The notes beneath the pieces are model-generated. The model searched no databases, had not been told where the DNA came from, and saw only the letters and a program-made list of their open reading frames with translations. A program made the position numbers and the translations under genes. Positions 51,501 to 60,044 of a stretch of DNA of 64,000 nucleotides are shown piece after piece. The DNA comes from Arthrobacter sp. Leaf137. GTDB taxonomy: Bacteria > Actinomycetota > Actinomycetes > Actinomycetales > Micrococcaceae. The stretch lies in the NCBI RefSeq assembly GCF_001423525.1, contig NZ_LMOI01000002.1, positions 1-64,000 on the forward strand, in the 5' to 3' direction. The stretch's first letter is position 1. Every line of letters begins with the position of its first letter.

Positions 51501-53100
51501 GGTGGCCGTCATCGGCACAGTCACCCAGGAAGTTCCCTCCTTGGTGACACCCGCCGGCATCGCCGACCTCGACTTCGGTGACCCGGTGGAGGCCATCAAC
51601 CGGGCCGCGGCGAAGATCAAGGCAGGCAACCTCGCAGACGTCATCATCGTGGAAAACCACGACGGCGCCGGGTCCGGGGTTGTGGAAGGGTCCACGCTGG
51701 AGCAGGAAGTGGCAGCCGGCGGCCCGTTCGCGAAGCTGGTCACCGAAACCTCCGCGGACGTTGACGCCATCTTCACCGGCCACACGCACAAGGAATATGC
51801 CTGGGACGGCCCCGTCCCCGGTGTGCAGGGCAAGACCCGCCCCATCGTGCAGACCGGCAACTACGGCGAGAACGTGGGCCAGATCCAGTTGACGGTGGAT
51901 ACCGCCACCAAGGAGGTCACCGGCTACAAGGCCGGCAACGTCAAGCGGACCACGGACCCGGCGGCGGACCTGATCGCGGCCTACCCGCGCGTGGCAGCGG
52001 TGGACGGCATCGTGCAGAAGGCCCTGGCAGCCGCAGCCGAGGTGGGCAACCAGCCCGTCGGCTCGGTCACCAAGGACATCACCACCGCCTTCAGCACCGA
52101 TGCCACCGGCACCGCAAAGCGCGACGACCGCGGCAGCGAGTCCACCCTGGGCAACCTGGTGGCCGACTCGCTGCTCGACTCGCTGAAGCCGGCCGAACTG
52201 GGCGGCGCCGAAATCGGCGTCGTCAACCCCGGCGGCCTCCGCAACGAGCTGTATTACGCTCCGGACGGAACCATCACCTACGCCGAAGCGAACGCCGTGC
52301 TGCCGTTCGTGAACAACCTCTGGACCACGTCCCTGACCGGAGCGCAGTTCAAGGCCCTGCTGGAGCAGCAGTGGCAGACCAACGCGGACGGCACGGTTCC
52401 CAGCCGCGCCTACCTGCAGCTGGGCCTGTCCAAGAACGTGAACTACACCTACGACGCCGCGCGCGCCGTCGGTGACAGGGTCACGGCGGTTCGGGTCAAC
52501 GGTGAGGTGCTGGATCCTGCCAAGTCCTACCGGGTGGGCACGTTCAGCTTCCTGGCCACCGGCGGCGACAACTTCCGGGTCTTCACCCAGGGAGCGAATA
52601 CACGGGACTCCGGCCTCGTGGACCGGGACGCGTGGATCGGCTACCTGCAGAAGAGCAGCCCGGTGGCCCCGGACTTTGCCCGGCGTTCCGTGGCAGTCAC
52701 CAACACCACCGCGGCCACGGTCAAGCCCGGCGAACCGGTCAACCTGGCGGTCTCCAAGCTGGACCTGACCTCGCTGGGCAGCCCGGTGAACACGGCGCTT
52801 ACCGCCGTTTTCACCGATTCGGCCGGCAAGGCCACGCAGTTGGGAACCGTGCCGGTCTCTGCAGGGTCCGCCACCGTCAGCCTTGCCGTTCCGGCAGGTG
52901 CTGCCGCCGGCGCGGCAACGCTGGTGCTCACCGCGGCGGAGTCCGGAACGAAGGTGACCGTAGCGGTTCAGGTGGCAGCCACCACGCCGCTGCCGCCCGC
53001 GTGCACGGCACCCACCAAGCCGGCAAAGTGGTACGACGCCCTGGGCTGGATCCGCTACGGCATTGCCTGGCTCCAGTACCAGCAGTGCCTGCGCGGCTGA
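48556..53100 (+). CDS. Secreted ExeM/NucH-type nuclease fused to a 5'-nucleotidase
   Basis: A 1514-residue exported multidomain enzyme. In order: signal peptide (about 1-31), lamin-tail domain (about 43-185), Pro/Asp linker, OB-fold ExeM/NucH region (about 238-345), endonuclease/exonuclease/phosphatase domain (about 510-850, starting VKIASFNVLNYF and ending SDHDPVVVGLD), calcineurin-like metallophosphatase (from about 854: INDFHGRID, GNHEFDGG near 926, GHTHKEY near 1073), UshA-type C-terminal domain (to about 1330), an Ig-like module and a short tail with two cysteines. It should degrade extracellular DNA to nucleotides and remove their phosphate in one polypeptide. No sortase or lipid anchor is seen. 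Confidence 0.92.
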   Translation: MHQTPWKLALGTALSAGLIAAPLTALPAVADSTAAEVSAAAGTSPVVINEAYLSGGSSGAAYKNKFVELYNSSDTPVSLDGWSVQYRAAGGTGAPSGVSALSGSIPAKGYYLVQGGSNGTNGADLPAPDLVAGGLNPSGTSGTIVLAKQPSAVVLPTGSVVESAGVADLLGYGTSNTFETRAAAAPTGNTDVRSLNRAGGTDSNSNAADFSLSAAITPVSSGGTAPDPDPTPTPSPDPVAKTISEIQGTGTASPLAGTTVTTRGKVTAAFPSGGLNGYYIQTPGTGGDLAGTNHAASDGIFVYSPATVGSVRTGDYVQVTGAVAEYYGMTQVNVTAAAGLTQLTEPAPEVKPTIFTLPSTEAFRESLEGMLLAPDGPLTVTDNYSLNQYGEIGLAGGTTPLVQPTAVAPYGSAEYNAAVADNAARGIKLDDGASTNFLKDAATKAEVLPYLTATDPVRVGSPARFTTNVVLGYANDSWKLQPLTHLTEANKATVQPASFGATRTEAPAAVGGNVKIASFNVLNYFPTTGDTLSGCTYYGDRAGNPITVRGGCDARGAANAENFQRQQDKIVSAITKTGADVVTLMEIENSAQFGKDRDDALAKLVESLNIPTPGIWDYVRSPANAPPLADEDMIRTAFIYKKAVAEPVGESVIHNDTTAFASARKPLAQVFKPVGGGAGTEFIAIANHFKSKGSAATPDDTDKGQGASNLARTAQAKSLLDFATSLQQSKGTDKVFLIGDFNSYGKEDPINVLTAAGYVNQDDKAKNADGSAKHSYLFGGLVGSLDHILASPAANGVVTGADIWNINSVESVALEYSRYNNNVTNYYAPDQFRASDHDPVVVGLDLKSAPASVDLNFLGINDFHGRIDTNTVQFAGTIEKLRAAAAPGATAFLSAGDNIGASLFASAVAKDQPTIDVLNALELKASAVGNHEFDGGWADLRDRVIADGSNAKFPYLGANVYRKGTTEPVLPEYTVLDMNGIKVAVIGTVTQEVPSLVTPAGIADLDFGDPVEAINRAAAKIKAGNLADVIIVENHDGAGSGVVEGSTLEQEVAAGGPFAKLVTETSADVDAIFTGHTHKEYAWDGPVPGVQGKTRPIVQTGNYGENVGQIQLTVDTATKEVTGYKAGNVKRTTDPAADLIAAYPRVAAVDGIVQKALAAAAEVGNQPVGSVTKDITTAFSTDATGTAKRDDRGSESTLGNLVADSLLDSLKPAELGGAEIGVVNPGGLRNELYYAPDGTITYAEANAVLPFVNNLWTTSLTGAQFKALLEQQWQTNADGTVPSRAYLQLGLSKNVNYTYDAARAVGDRVTAVRVNGEVLDPAKSYRVGTFSFLATGGDNFRVFTQGANTRDSGLVDRDAWIGYLQKSSPVAPDFARRSVAVTNTTAATVKPGEPVNLAVSKLDLTSLGSPVNTALTAVFTDSAGKATQLGTVPVSAGSATVSLAVPAGAAAGAATLVLTAAESGTKVTVAVQVAATTPLPPACTAPTKPAKWYDALGWIRYGIAWLQYQQCLRG

Positions 53101-53127
53101 CACTGCGCCGGTAAGTCATAGAACGCA

Positions 53128-53171
53128 AAAGGGTGTCCCTCCCGGCCATGCGGCCGGGAGGGACACCCTTT
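53128..53171 (+). terminator. Strong terminator after the nuclease/nucleotidase
   Basis: A perfect 20-bp stem (53128-53147 with 53152-53171) begins AAAGGGTGTCCC and ends GGGACACCCTTT, with a four-base ATGC loop. It lies 27 bases after the stop. Confidence 0.93.
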
Positions 53172-53311
53172 CAGTGCGCGTAGGTTTTGGGCAGATTACG
53201 GGACTTCCTTGCCGCCCGGCCCGTGGTACATGCCAGAAAGCTCAGGGCACGACGACGGTTTCCGAGTAGGTGCAATCCGGGCCGAATATTTCCCGGACGG
53301 AAGACGCGCTG

Positions 53312-55267
53312 TTACGCGGCGCCCAGGATGGCCTGTGCGATTTCGTCGGCGTCCCGGAGGGTGCGCTGGCCGCTGCGGTAGGCCGGGGTGCCCGGCTGGT
53401 GCGCCTCGTCGGCGATGGCGGTTCCCCACTGGGCGGAGGAAAGCTGCAGGCCCAGCACGTACATCCCCTCGGTGACCGACCCGTTGGCGGCGAGGGGCCG
53501 GTAGGGGTGCGGTTCCACGTCCAGGCCGGTGGACTGCACCGGTGCCCCCTCGGCAGTCATCATGTGCCTGGACCGGACCAGCCCGTCGTTGAGCAGTTGC
53601 TGCAGGAGCGGAGAGTCGTTGGCCGAGACCCGGTTGCCGGGCGCGAGGGCCTCAACCATGGTCCGGGCGGCGGCAGGCGGGCCTTCAACCCAGGGTGAGG
53701 CAGCGGTGAAGGTCCCGGCTTTGCGGTCCACGCCGAATTTCGGATCCGGGCCCACAAAGCTGACGACGCCGGCCCGCGCCAGCGCGGCCAGCTGCTCCGA
53801 GCGCAGCGCGGGCGGACCGCTGGCCAGCCCCTCCACGAACGACTCAAACCAGCCCCGCAGTCCGGCGACCCAGGATTCGTCGGTGATGCCGCCGTCGGCC
53901 ACCGCCGTTTTGAGGACGGCGCGGCCGTGGTGCAGGGCACCGATGGCCATCTTCACGGGATCGTCCTCGCCGAGCGCGGAGCGGCGGGCGTCGTCGAGGA
54001 GGAATTCGACGACGGCGGCATCCTGCTCGGCGCGCGACGCGAAAGTGCGTCCCGCCAGGGGCGCGGCGAGCCCTGGAAGGTTCAGCCGGTGCCGCGGCCC
54101 CACGTGGTTGGCCAGCACGCTGTCCACGGCGTCTTCCCAGTTGGCGGCGCTGTGCGCGTGCGGGTGCAGGGCTTCCTCAAGGGCGGCCAGGAACGCTGCA
54201 CCGTCCGGGACCGCGCCGGGCTGCGCGCGCACCAGCGTTGAGTAGTAGGCCCAGAGGGTGTCGCGGTGCAGCAGGGGCCAGAGGTCGTGGTCGAACCCCG
54301 GACGGATACCGGCAGCCTCGAACCGGTCCAGCGCCGCTTCCGTGAGGTAGCGGAGGGTGACCGAGGAGGCGTAATAGCCTTCCAGCGCCGCTTTGGCCCG
54401 GTAGGGGGTTCCCCGGCGGGAGGCGGCGATGATGAACGGTTCCTGTCCGGAGGGCTCATACTCCAGCCGCCCGGCCGGGCCGCCGGCAGTGAATTTGCCG
54501 CCGCGGCCCTCGGTCAGCTGGACCATCGTGTCGAAAAAGTTCAACCCCATGCCGCGCACCAGGACCGGTTCGCCGGCGGGAATCGCGGCCCAGTCAACGT
54601 CCGCCGGAACGGCCGGCGGCAGGTACCGCAGTCCCAGCTGCCCCGCGGAGGCCTGCAATTCGCGCTGTTCGGGATTGAGCCTGGACGGGATGTGCCCGAG
54701 GGCCAGCACCACGGAATCCGCGCGGATCGCCGCCCCGGTGGCCAGGCCGACGGCGAACGTTCCGTCTCCCACAGGGTGAACCGACAGGGCGGACGTTTCG
54801 TGGAATTCGATGGTGACGCCGTCGGGTGCCTCCGCGAGCAGGTTCTCCAGCGTGGAGCGCAGGTACCGGCCGTAGAGCGCACGGCTGGGGAAGTCGTTGG
54901 ACCCGAGCACTGCGAGTTCGGCGCGTTCATCCGTGGTGAGGGACGGGAGCGGATCCTGCTGTTGCCGTTCACGCCAGCGGTCGAAGGTGGTCCCGGCGAC
55001 GGCGGCGGGCAGCGCCGGGTCCTCCGGAATCAGCGTGGGGTAGAAGGACTGCGTGTTCATCAGGAACAGCCGTGACTGCCCCGGCTGCCAGACGTGCCCC
55101 GGCCCCGCGGGGTAGGGGTCGATGACGTCGATGTGGAGCCGGACGGCAGCCCCGCCTTCCTGGTGCTCGGCCCGGTGGCTGGAGTGGGCGAGCAGGCGTT
55201 CCAGGACGCTGGTGCCCCTGGGGCCGGCACCGATGATGGCGGTCCGGGTCCTCTGCGTATTTTCCAC
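53312..55267 (-). CDS. FAD/NAD(P)-binding oxidoreductase-like protein
   Basis: A 651-residue protein beginning with a dinucleotide-binding loop IIGAGPRGTSVLERLL and a DxxxYPAGPGHVW region, matching the FAD-NAD(P)-binding (NAD_binding_9) family of hypothetical oxidoreductases. Further flavoprotein signs are the VVLALGHIPS motif and the VLVRGMGLNFFDT loop. No partner or substrate is suggested by neighbours. GTG 55267 is preceded by TACTCT with a seven-base gap, and that gap also contains GGAAGG, so leaderless and ribosome-site starts are both possible. Divergent from the S9 peptidase gene. Confidence 0.78.
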   Translation of the reverse strand: MENTQRTRTAIIGAGPRGTSVLERLLAHSSHRAEHQEGGAAVRLHIDVIDPYPAGPGHVWQPGQSRLFLMNTQSFYPTLIPEDPALPAAVAGTTFDRWRERQQQDPLPSLTTDERAELAVLGSNDFPSRALYGRYLRSTLENLLAEAPDGVTIEFHETSALSVHPVGDGTFAVGLATGAAIRADSVVLALGHIPSRLNPEQRELQASAGQLGLRYLPPAVPADVDWAAIPAGEPVLVRGMGLNFFDTMVQLTEGRGGKFTAGGPAGRLEYEPSGQEPFIIAASRRGTPYRAKAALEGYYASSVTLRYLTEAALDRFEAAGIRPGFDHDLWPLLHRDTLWAYYSTLVRAQPGAVPDGAAFLAALEEALHPHAHSAANWEDAVDSVLANHVGPRHRLNLPGLAAPLAGRTFASRAEQDAAVVEFLLDDARRSALGEDDPVKMAIGALHHGRAVLKTAVADGGITDESWVAGLRGWFESFVEGLASGPPALRSEQLAALARAGVVSFVGPDPKFGVDRKAGTFTAASPWVEGPPAAARTMVEALAPGNRVSANDSPLLQQLLNDGLVRSRHMMTAEGAPVQSTGLDVEPHPYRPLAANGSVTEGMYVLGLQLSSAQWGTAIADEAHQPGTPAYRSGQRTLRDADEIAQAILGAA

Positions 55268-55353
55268 GCCTTCCAGAGTACGGGCTTGTGTTGAAGAGGG
55301 AGGCTGGCCGCTTGACTTGCCACCCTTGAGCGGATGTTGTTTGGATGGGGCGC

Positions 55354-57660
55354 ATGACCACCACTGCAGCTGATCCAGAGTCCGGCCCCGGCAACACCAC
55401 CACGGACGGCACGCCTGCGGGCACCGGGCCCGGCGGCGGCGGCCCCGCGCCGGAGCCCACCGACGAAAACGTGTGGCTCGAGGAGATCTACGGCGAAGAG
55501 CAGCTCGCCTGGGTCAAGGAGCAGAACTCACGCACGGAGGACCTCCTGGAGGACGCTGACTACGCAGAGCTCGAGGGCAGCATCCTGGAGGTGCTGGACT
55601 CCACTGACCGGATCGCCATGGTGGGCAAGCGGGGTGACTGGTACTACAACTTCTGGAAGGACCGGGACAACCCCAAGGGCCTGTGGCGCCGCACCACGTG
55701 GGAAAGCTACTGCACGGATTCCCCCGAATGGGACGTCTTGCTGGACGTGGACGCCCTGGCCGCCGCCGAGGGCGAGGAATGGGTGTTCCACGGCGCCACG
55801 TTCCTCCGGCCCGCCGCGGGTGGGCCTTACCGGCACGCGCTGCTGGCGCTCTCCCCCGACGGCGGCGATGCGAACCGGTACCGGGAGTTCGACGTCGAGT
55901 CCCGCACCTTTGTTGACCCGGCTGTGGGCGGGTTTGACCTGCCGACGGCGAAGGGCAACGTGTCCTGGCTGGACGCGGACACACTCCTGGTCTCCTCCAC
56001 GGCGGACGGGCTGCCCAGGACGGCCTCCTCCTACGCCCGGACCGGCGTCACCCTGAAACGCGGCGAAACCCTGGCCGGCGCACCCCGGCTGTTCGAGGTA
56101 CCCGAACAGCACATGATGGCCGTGGTGGCGTACGACTCCACCCCCGGCTTCGAGCGCACCTTCGCAGTGGACTACATCGACTTCTTCAACCGGACCAACC
56201 TTGTGCTGCGCGACGGTTCATGGGTGGCCATCGACGTTCCCACGGACGTCAACGTCAGTGCGCACCGCGAGTGGCTGCTGTTCCGCCCGCAGCGGGACTG
56301 GGCCCTGGATGGCACCACCTATCCGGCCGGCGCCCTGCTGGCCGCCAATTTCGAGGCCTACCTGGCCGGCGGCCGGGACCTCGTGGTGCTGTTCACGCCG
56401 GACGCCCACACGTCCCTGCAGTCGTGGAGCTGGACGCGGAACTTCCTGCTCCTCAACCTCCTGAGGGACGTGTCCTCGGAAATCCGGGTGCTGGACCCGT
56501 CCCGCCCGGCGGACGCTGCCGACGGGTCCTTCGGAGACGGCTCCGCCTGGGCCTCCACACTCCTGGACGCCTGCCCGCCCCTGCATGATGTCAACGCCTA
56601 TGCCGTGGACGATGAGGATGAAGCAGCGGCCGACGGCGGTGCGGGCGACGACTTCTGGCTCATCGCCACCGGATTCACCACGCCCAGCACGCTGATGCGC
56701 GGCACACTGGAACGCGGCGCACCCGAATCCAGCCACGACGACGCCGGGGCGCCCGGCGTGGTGAGCCGGCACACGGAAGTGAAATCCTCGCCGTCGTTCT
56801 TCTCCGATGCCGAATACGAGGTCCAGCAGCACTTCGCGGTTTCCGATGACGGCACGCGGGTTCCCTACTTCCAGGTCTCCTCCCACAACCTGCCCCTCGA
56901 CGGCCAGAACCCCACCCAGCTCTCCGGCTACGGCGGCTTCGAGGTGTCCCGGACGCCCGCCTACAGCGGAACGGTGGGGCGTGCCTGGCTGGAACGGCGG
57001 ACCACCGGGCTGCCGGCCGACGGCGGGGAGGCACCGCATGCGCGCGGCGGCGTCTACGTGGTGGCGAACATCCGCGGCGGCGGCGAATACGGGCCGGCCT
57101 GGCACCGCGCTGCCCTGCAGGAAAACCGGCACAAGGCCTACGAGGACTTCGCCGCCGTGGCACGGGACCTGATCTCCCGAGGCGTCACCTCCCGCGAGCG
57201 CCTGGGCTGCGTGGGCGGCTCGAACGGCGGGCTGCTGGTGGGCAACATGCTGACCCGCTACCCCGACCTGTTCCGGGCCGTCTCCTGTGGCGTGCCGCTG
57301 CTGGACATGCGCCGGTACACCAAGCTGTCCGCCGGGCACTCCTGGATCGCCGAATACGGGGACCCGGACGTCGCGGAGCAGTGGGACTACATCCGGACCT
57401 TCTCCCCTTACCACCTGCTCAAGGACGGCATCGAATACCCGGAAACGTTCATCTGGACAGCCACCTCGGACGACCGCGTGGGCCCGGTGCAGGCACGGAA
57501 GATGGCTGCCCGCATGCTCGCCATGGGCATACCCAACGTCTGGTTCCACGAAGCACTGGAGGGCGGCCACGCGGGAGCATCGGACAACCGGCAGGCGGCA
57601 GCGTTGCAGGCCCGCAGCCAGCACTTCCTGTGGAAGGCGCTGGCGGGCGGAACATCGTGA
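55354..57660 (+). CDS. Prolyl oligopeptidase-family serine peptidase (S9)
   Basis: A 768-residue cytoplasmic peptidase with a beta-propeller N-terminal region and a C-terminal alpha/beta-hydrolase domain. The triad is Ser623 in VGGSNGGLL, Asp706 in TSDDRVGP and His739 in GGHAG; NIRGGGEYGPAWH precedes it, as in S9A enzymes. A Thr/Gly/Pro-rich N-terminus of about 35 residues is not a signal peptide. ATG 55354 is used; a start at 55345 adds three residues. The stop overlaps the GNAT gene by four bases. Confidence 0.92.
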   Translation: MTTTAADPESGPGNTTTDGTPAGTGPGGGGPAPEPTDENVWLEEIYGEEQLAWVKEQNSRTEDLLEDADYAELEGSILEVLDSTDRIAMVGKRGDWYYNFWKDRDNPKGLWRRTTWESYCTDSPEWDVLLDVDALAAAEGEEWVFHGATFLRPAAGGPYRHALLALSPDGGDANRYREFDVESRTFVDPAVGGFDLPTAKGNVSWLDADTLLVSSTADGLPRTASSYARTGVTLKRGETLAGAPRLFEVPEQHMMAVVAYDSTPGFERTFAVDYIDFFNRTNLVLRDGSWVAIDVPTDVNVSAHREWLLFRPQRDWALDGTTYPAGALLAANFEAYLAGGRDLVVLFTPDAHTSLQSWSWTRNFLLLNLLRDVSSEIRVLDPSRPADAADGSFGDGSAWASTLLDACPPLHDVNAYAVDDEDEAAADGGAGDDFWLIATGFTTPSTLMRGTLERGAPESSHDDAGAPGVVSRHTEVKSSPSFFSDAEYEVQQHFAVSDDGTRVPYFQVSSHNLPLDGQNPTQLSGYGGFEVSRTPAYSGTVGRAWLERRTTGLPADGGEAPHARGGVYVVANIRGGGEYGPAWHRAALQENRHKAYEDFAAVARDLISRGVTSRERLGCVGGSNGGLLVGNMLTRYPDLFRAVSCGVPLLDMRRYTKLSAGHSWIAEYGDPDVAEQWDYIRTFSPYHLLKDGIEYPETFIWTATSDDRVGPVQARKMAARMLAMGIPNVWFHEALEGGHAGASDNRQAAALQARSQHFLWKALAGGTS

Positions 57661-58259
57661 CAGCGGCATCCGCGCCGGGTGTATCTGGTTCGGGGGTGTC
57701 CGGGTCTGGGGTGCCTGGGCCTGCGGTGCCTCGGCCTGCGTTCTCGGTCCGCAGGGCTGTTGCCACGGATGTGGAGCGGCTCGCGGACGTGCACATTCAA
57801 TGCTGGCAGGAAACCTACCGCGGGATACTGTCCGACGCCTTTCTGGCGGCTGCCGACCGGGAGGGCCGCCTGGCGTTGTGGCGGCACCTGCTGGACCGCC
57901 CGGACCCCGCCGAAGCGTGGGTGGCGTGCGACGGCGACACGGTAGTGGGCTTTGCCGGTATCCGTTCAGTCCCCGCACCGGAGTCCCCGGAAGGTGACCC
58001 GCTGCCGGAGTCCGGCCCGCTGGAACTGTGGGGGCTGTACCTGTTGGCATCCCATCAGGGCCTGGGCGTGGGAGGGCAGCTGCTGGGCACTGCCCTTGGC
58101 ACCCAGGCTGCGAGTCTCTGGGTGGCCGCGGGCAACAGCCGGGCCATCGGCTTCTACCGTCGGTTTGGCTTCGAACCGGACGGGGCGGAGGACACCCTGG
58201 CGGACTGGGAGGACCTGCCCGAGATCAGGATGGTGCGCCCGGTCCAGCCCGCTGCCTAG
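57657..58259 (+). CDS. GNAT-family N-acetyltransferase
   Basis: A 200-residue acetyl-CoA-dependent acetyltransferase. After a Gly/Ser/Val/Pro-rich N-terminus (about 5-28, imperfect GSGV repeats) the GNAT fold starts FSVRRAVATDVERLADVH; the acetyl-CoA loop is SHQGLGVGGQLL and the C-terminal YRRFGFEPDG motif is clear. GTG 57657 overlaps the peptidase stop as GTGA, so the two are coupled. Substrate unknown. Confidence 0.88.
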   Translation: MTAASAPGVSGSGVSGSGVPGPAVPRPAFSVRRAVATDVERLADVHIQCWQETYRGILSDAFLAAADREGRLALWRHLLDRPDPAEAWVACDGDTVVGFAGIRSVPAPESPEGDPLPESGPLELWGLYLLASHQGLGVGGQLLGTALGTQAASLWVAAGNSRAIGFYRRFGFEPDGAEDTLADWEDLPEIRMVRPVQPAA

Positions 58260-58280
58260 GCTGGCCGGCCCCGGCCAGCC
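58259..58280 (+). terminator. GC hairpin at the end of the peptidase-GNAT operon
   Basis: GGCTGGCCGG (58259-58268) and CCGGCCAGCC (58271-58280) form a 10-bp stem with a two-base loop, beginning at the last base of the stop codon and followed by TT. The T-run is too short for a confident intrinsic terminator. Confidence 0.5.
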
Positions 58281-58306
58281 TTCCGCATCGCGGGGCCGCA
58301 GCCGTT

Positions 58307-58336
58307 TTGCACTGCATGGCCGGATCTGCGTATCCT
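58307..58336 (+). promoter_or_regulatory. Candidate promoter of tRNA-Ser(GCT)
   Basis: TTGCAC (58307-58312), an 18-base spacer and TATCCT (58331-58336) end 22 bases before the tRNA. Confidence 0.55.
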
Positions 58337-58358
58337 TGGTGGGCTAGGAATAGCAATT

Positions 58359-58446
58359 GGAGACGTGCCAGAGCGGCCGAATGGGCTTCACTGCTAATGA
58401 AGTGTGGGGCACAACTCCACCGGGGGTTCAAATCCCCCCGTCTCCG
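58359..58446 (+). tRNA. tRNA-Ser (anticodon GCT)
   Basis: An 88-base class II tRNA. Acceptor GGAGACG pairs with CGTCTCC (58439-58445), the anticodon stem is CTTCA/TGAAG with loop CTGCTAA (anticodon GCT, 58393-58395), and the T-arm is GGGGG-TTCAAAT-CCCCC. CCA is not encoded. It reads AGC and AGT. Confidence 0.97.
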
Positions 58447-58451
58447 CGTTC

Positions 58452-58479
58452 GGCCCCGGTCCCTGGACCGGGGCCTTTT
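58452..58479 (+). terminator. Terminator after tRNA-Ser(GCT)
   Basis: GGCCCCGGTCC (58452-58462) pairs with GGACCGGGGCC (58465-58475), followed by TTTT. Confidence 0.92.
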
Positions 58480-58562
58480 GCGTACCCGGGGAGGGTTGCT
58501 GGCGCCGTCCGGGGATCGGACGCACTCTGCTGGCACAGGCTGCCTGGTGGCAGGATAAGCGG

Positions 58563-60044
58563 ATGGCAGTAAGAGATCGGGCCCGCGCGCAGGGGGATGC
58601 CGCGCAGGTATGGAGCCCACGGTTGGCCCTCCTGGTGGCAGCAACCTTCTTCATGGAGTTCCTCGACGGGACCATCCTCACCACTGCCATCCCTAACATC
58701 TCAGCCGACTTCAGTGTTCCAGCGGCAGACGTGAATATCACCATGACGGCGTACCTGCTCACCGTCGCCGTCGGCATTCCCATCAGCGGGTGGCTGGCCG
58801 AACGCTTCGGGGCGCGAAGGATCTTCTGCCTCGCCGTTGCCATCTTCACCGTTGCTTCACTGGCCTGTGCCCTCAGCCAGGACCTCACCACCCTGACGCT
58901 GAGCCGTATCGCCCAGGGAGCCGGGGGCGCCATGATGGTTCCCGTGGGAACACTGGTAGTGCTGCGAGGCACGCCGAAATCGGAGCTTTTGCGGGCCACG
59001 GCGTTCCTCGTCTGGCCCGGCCTGCTGGCGCCGGTCCTCGCACCCCTGGTGGGCGGTGCACTCACCACCTACCTGTCCTGGCACTGGATCTTCCTGATCA
59101 ACCTCCCACTGGGTCTGGCTGCCTTCCTTGCGGCCCTGCGCCTTGTCCCGTCCTCCGCTGGAGACAAGGGGCGGCGGCTGGACTGGCCCGGGCTGTTCCT
59201 CACCACGCTGGGCGTCGGTGCCCTGGTGGTTGGCCTCGAGCTGGCCAGCTCCCACCCTGACGGCCCTTGGGCGGGCACCAGCGCGGCGGCAGGTGCAGCC
59301 TCCCTGCTCGCGGCCGTGTTCTGGATGCGCCGGGCCAGCAACCCCCTGTTCAACCTGGATGTGTTCCGGGCCCGCACCTTCCGTGCGATGGCCACCGGCG
59401 GATTCGTTTACCGGCTGACCATCAGCTCGGTTCCCTTCCTGCTGCCCCTGATGTTCCAGGCCGGCTTCGGCTGGACCCCCATCCACGCGGGCATCATGGT
59501 GGCCGCTGTCTTCATTGGCAATATCGGCATCAAACCGGCCACCACTCCCCTGATCCGCCGGTTCGGATTCAAGGCCATGCTGGTGTTCGCATCCCTCGCC
59601 TCAGCAGGCACTTTTGCACTGTGCGCCCTGCTGACCCCGGAGACTCCACAGGTGCTGACGTTTGCCCTGCTGGTATGCAGCGGGGCGTTCCGCTCCATCG
59701 GCTTCTCGTCCTACGCGTCGGTGCAGTACGCCGATATCATCCCCGCGCAGTTGACGTCGGCCAACACCGTTTCGGCGACCCTGGTGCAGCTCGCTACGGG
59801 TTCCGGGATCGCAGTGGCTGCCCTGCTGATCCGCATCTTCGACGGGCTTGGCTCGTTTCCCCAGGACGACGCCGGTCCGTACCGCGGAGCTTTCCTGGCC
59901 ATGGCAGTCCTGATGCTGGCCAGCACCGTGGACAGTGTCCTGCTCCCGCGGCACGCGGGAGCAGCGGTCAGCCGGCCTGCGCCAGAACCAGCGGAAGCAC
60001 AGCCCCGGCCCCGGCCTGCCGAAGGGCACGCCCCGCGACAGTAA
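58563..60044 (+). CDS. MFS transporter, DHA2-type (EmrB/QacA-like) drug exporter
   Basis: A 493-residue membrane protein with about 14 predicted helices. The family motif near helix 1 is FMEFLDGTILTTAIPNIS, and the loop after helix 2 reads GWLAERFGARR (motif A). The antiporter motif region WPGLLAPVLAPLVGG follows. Substrate unknown; dyes or drugs are typical. ATG 58563 is chosen because the protein then begins at MAVRDRARAQG before helix 1; the frame extends upstream through the tRNA gene. Its last 25 codons overlap the 3' end of the recQ-like gene on the other strand. Confidence 0.88.
   Translation: MAVRDRARAQGDAAQVWSPRLALLVAATFFMEFLDGTILTTAIPNISADFSVPAADVNITMTAYLLTVAVGIPISGWLAERFGARRIFCLAVAIFTVASLACALSQDLTTLTLSRIAQGAGGAMMVPVGTLVVLRGTPKSELLRATAFLVWPGLLAPVLAPLVGGALTTYLSWHWIFLINLPLGLAAFLAALRLVPSSAGDKGRRLDWPGLFLTTLGVGALVVGLELASSHPDGPWAGTSAAAGAASLLAAVFWMRRASNPLFNLDVFRARTFRAMATGGFVYRLTISSVPFLLPLMFQAGFGWTPIHAGIMVAAVFIGNIGIKPATTPLIRRFGFKAMLVFASLASAGTFALCALLTPETPQVLTFALLVCSGAFRSIGFSSYASVQYADIIPAQLTSANTVSATLVQLATGSGIAVAALLIRIFDGLGSFPQDDAGPYRGAFLAMAVLMLASTVDSVLLPRHAGAAVSRPAPEPAEAQPRPRPAEGHAPRQ

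Noticed and set aside
50986-53103. 705-residue open frame opposite the nuclease/nucleotidase gene
   Set aside because: It is an antisense shadow of a GC-rich coding sequence: no family-like motifs and low-complexity Gly/Val/His/Arg-rich translation, while the plus frame carries complete catalytic motifs.
56218-58050. 610-residue open frame opposite the S9 peptidase and GNAT genes
   Set aside because: Antisense shadow; the peptidase triad and GNAT motifs are on the plus strand.
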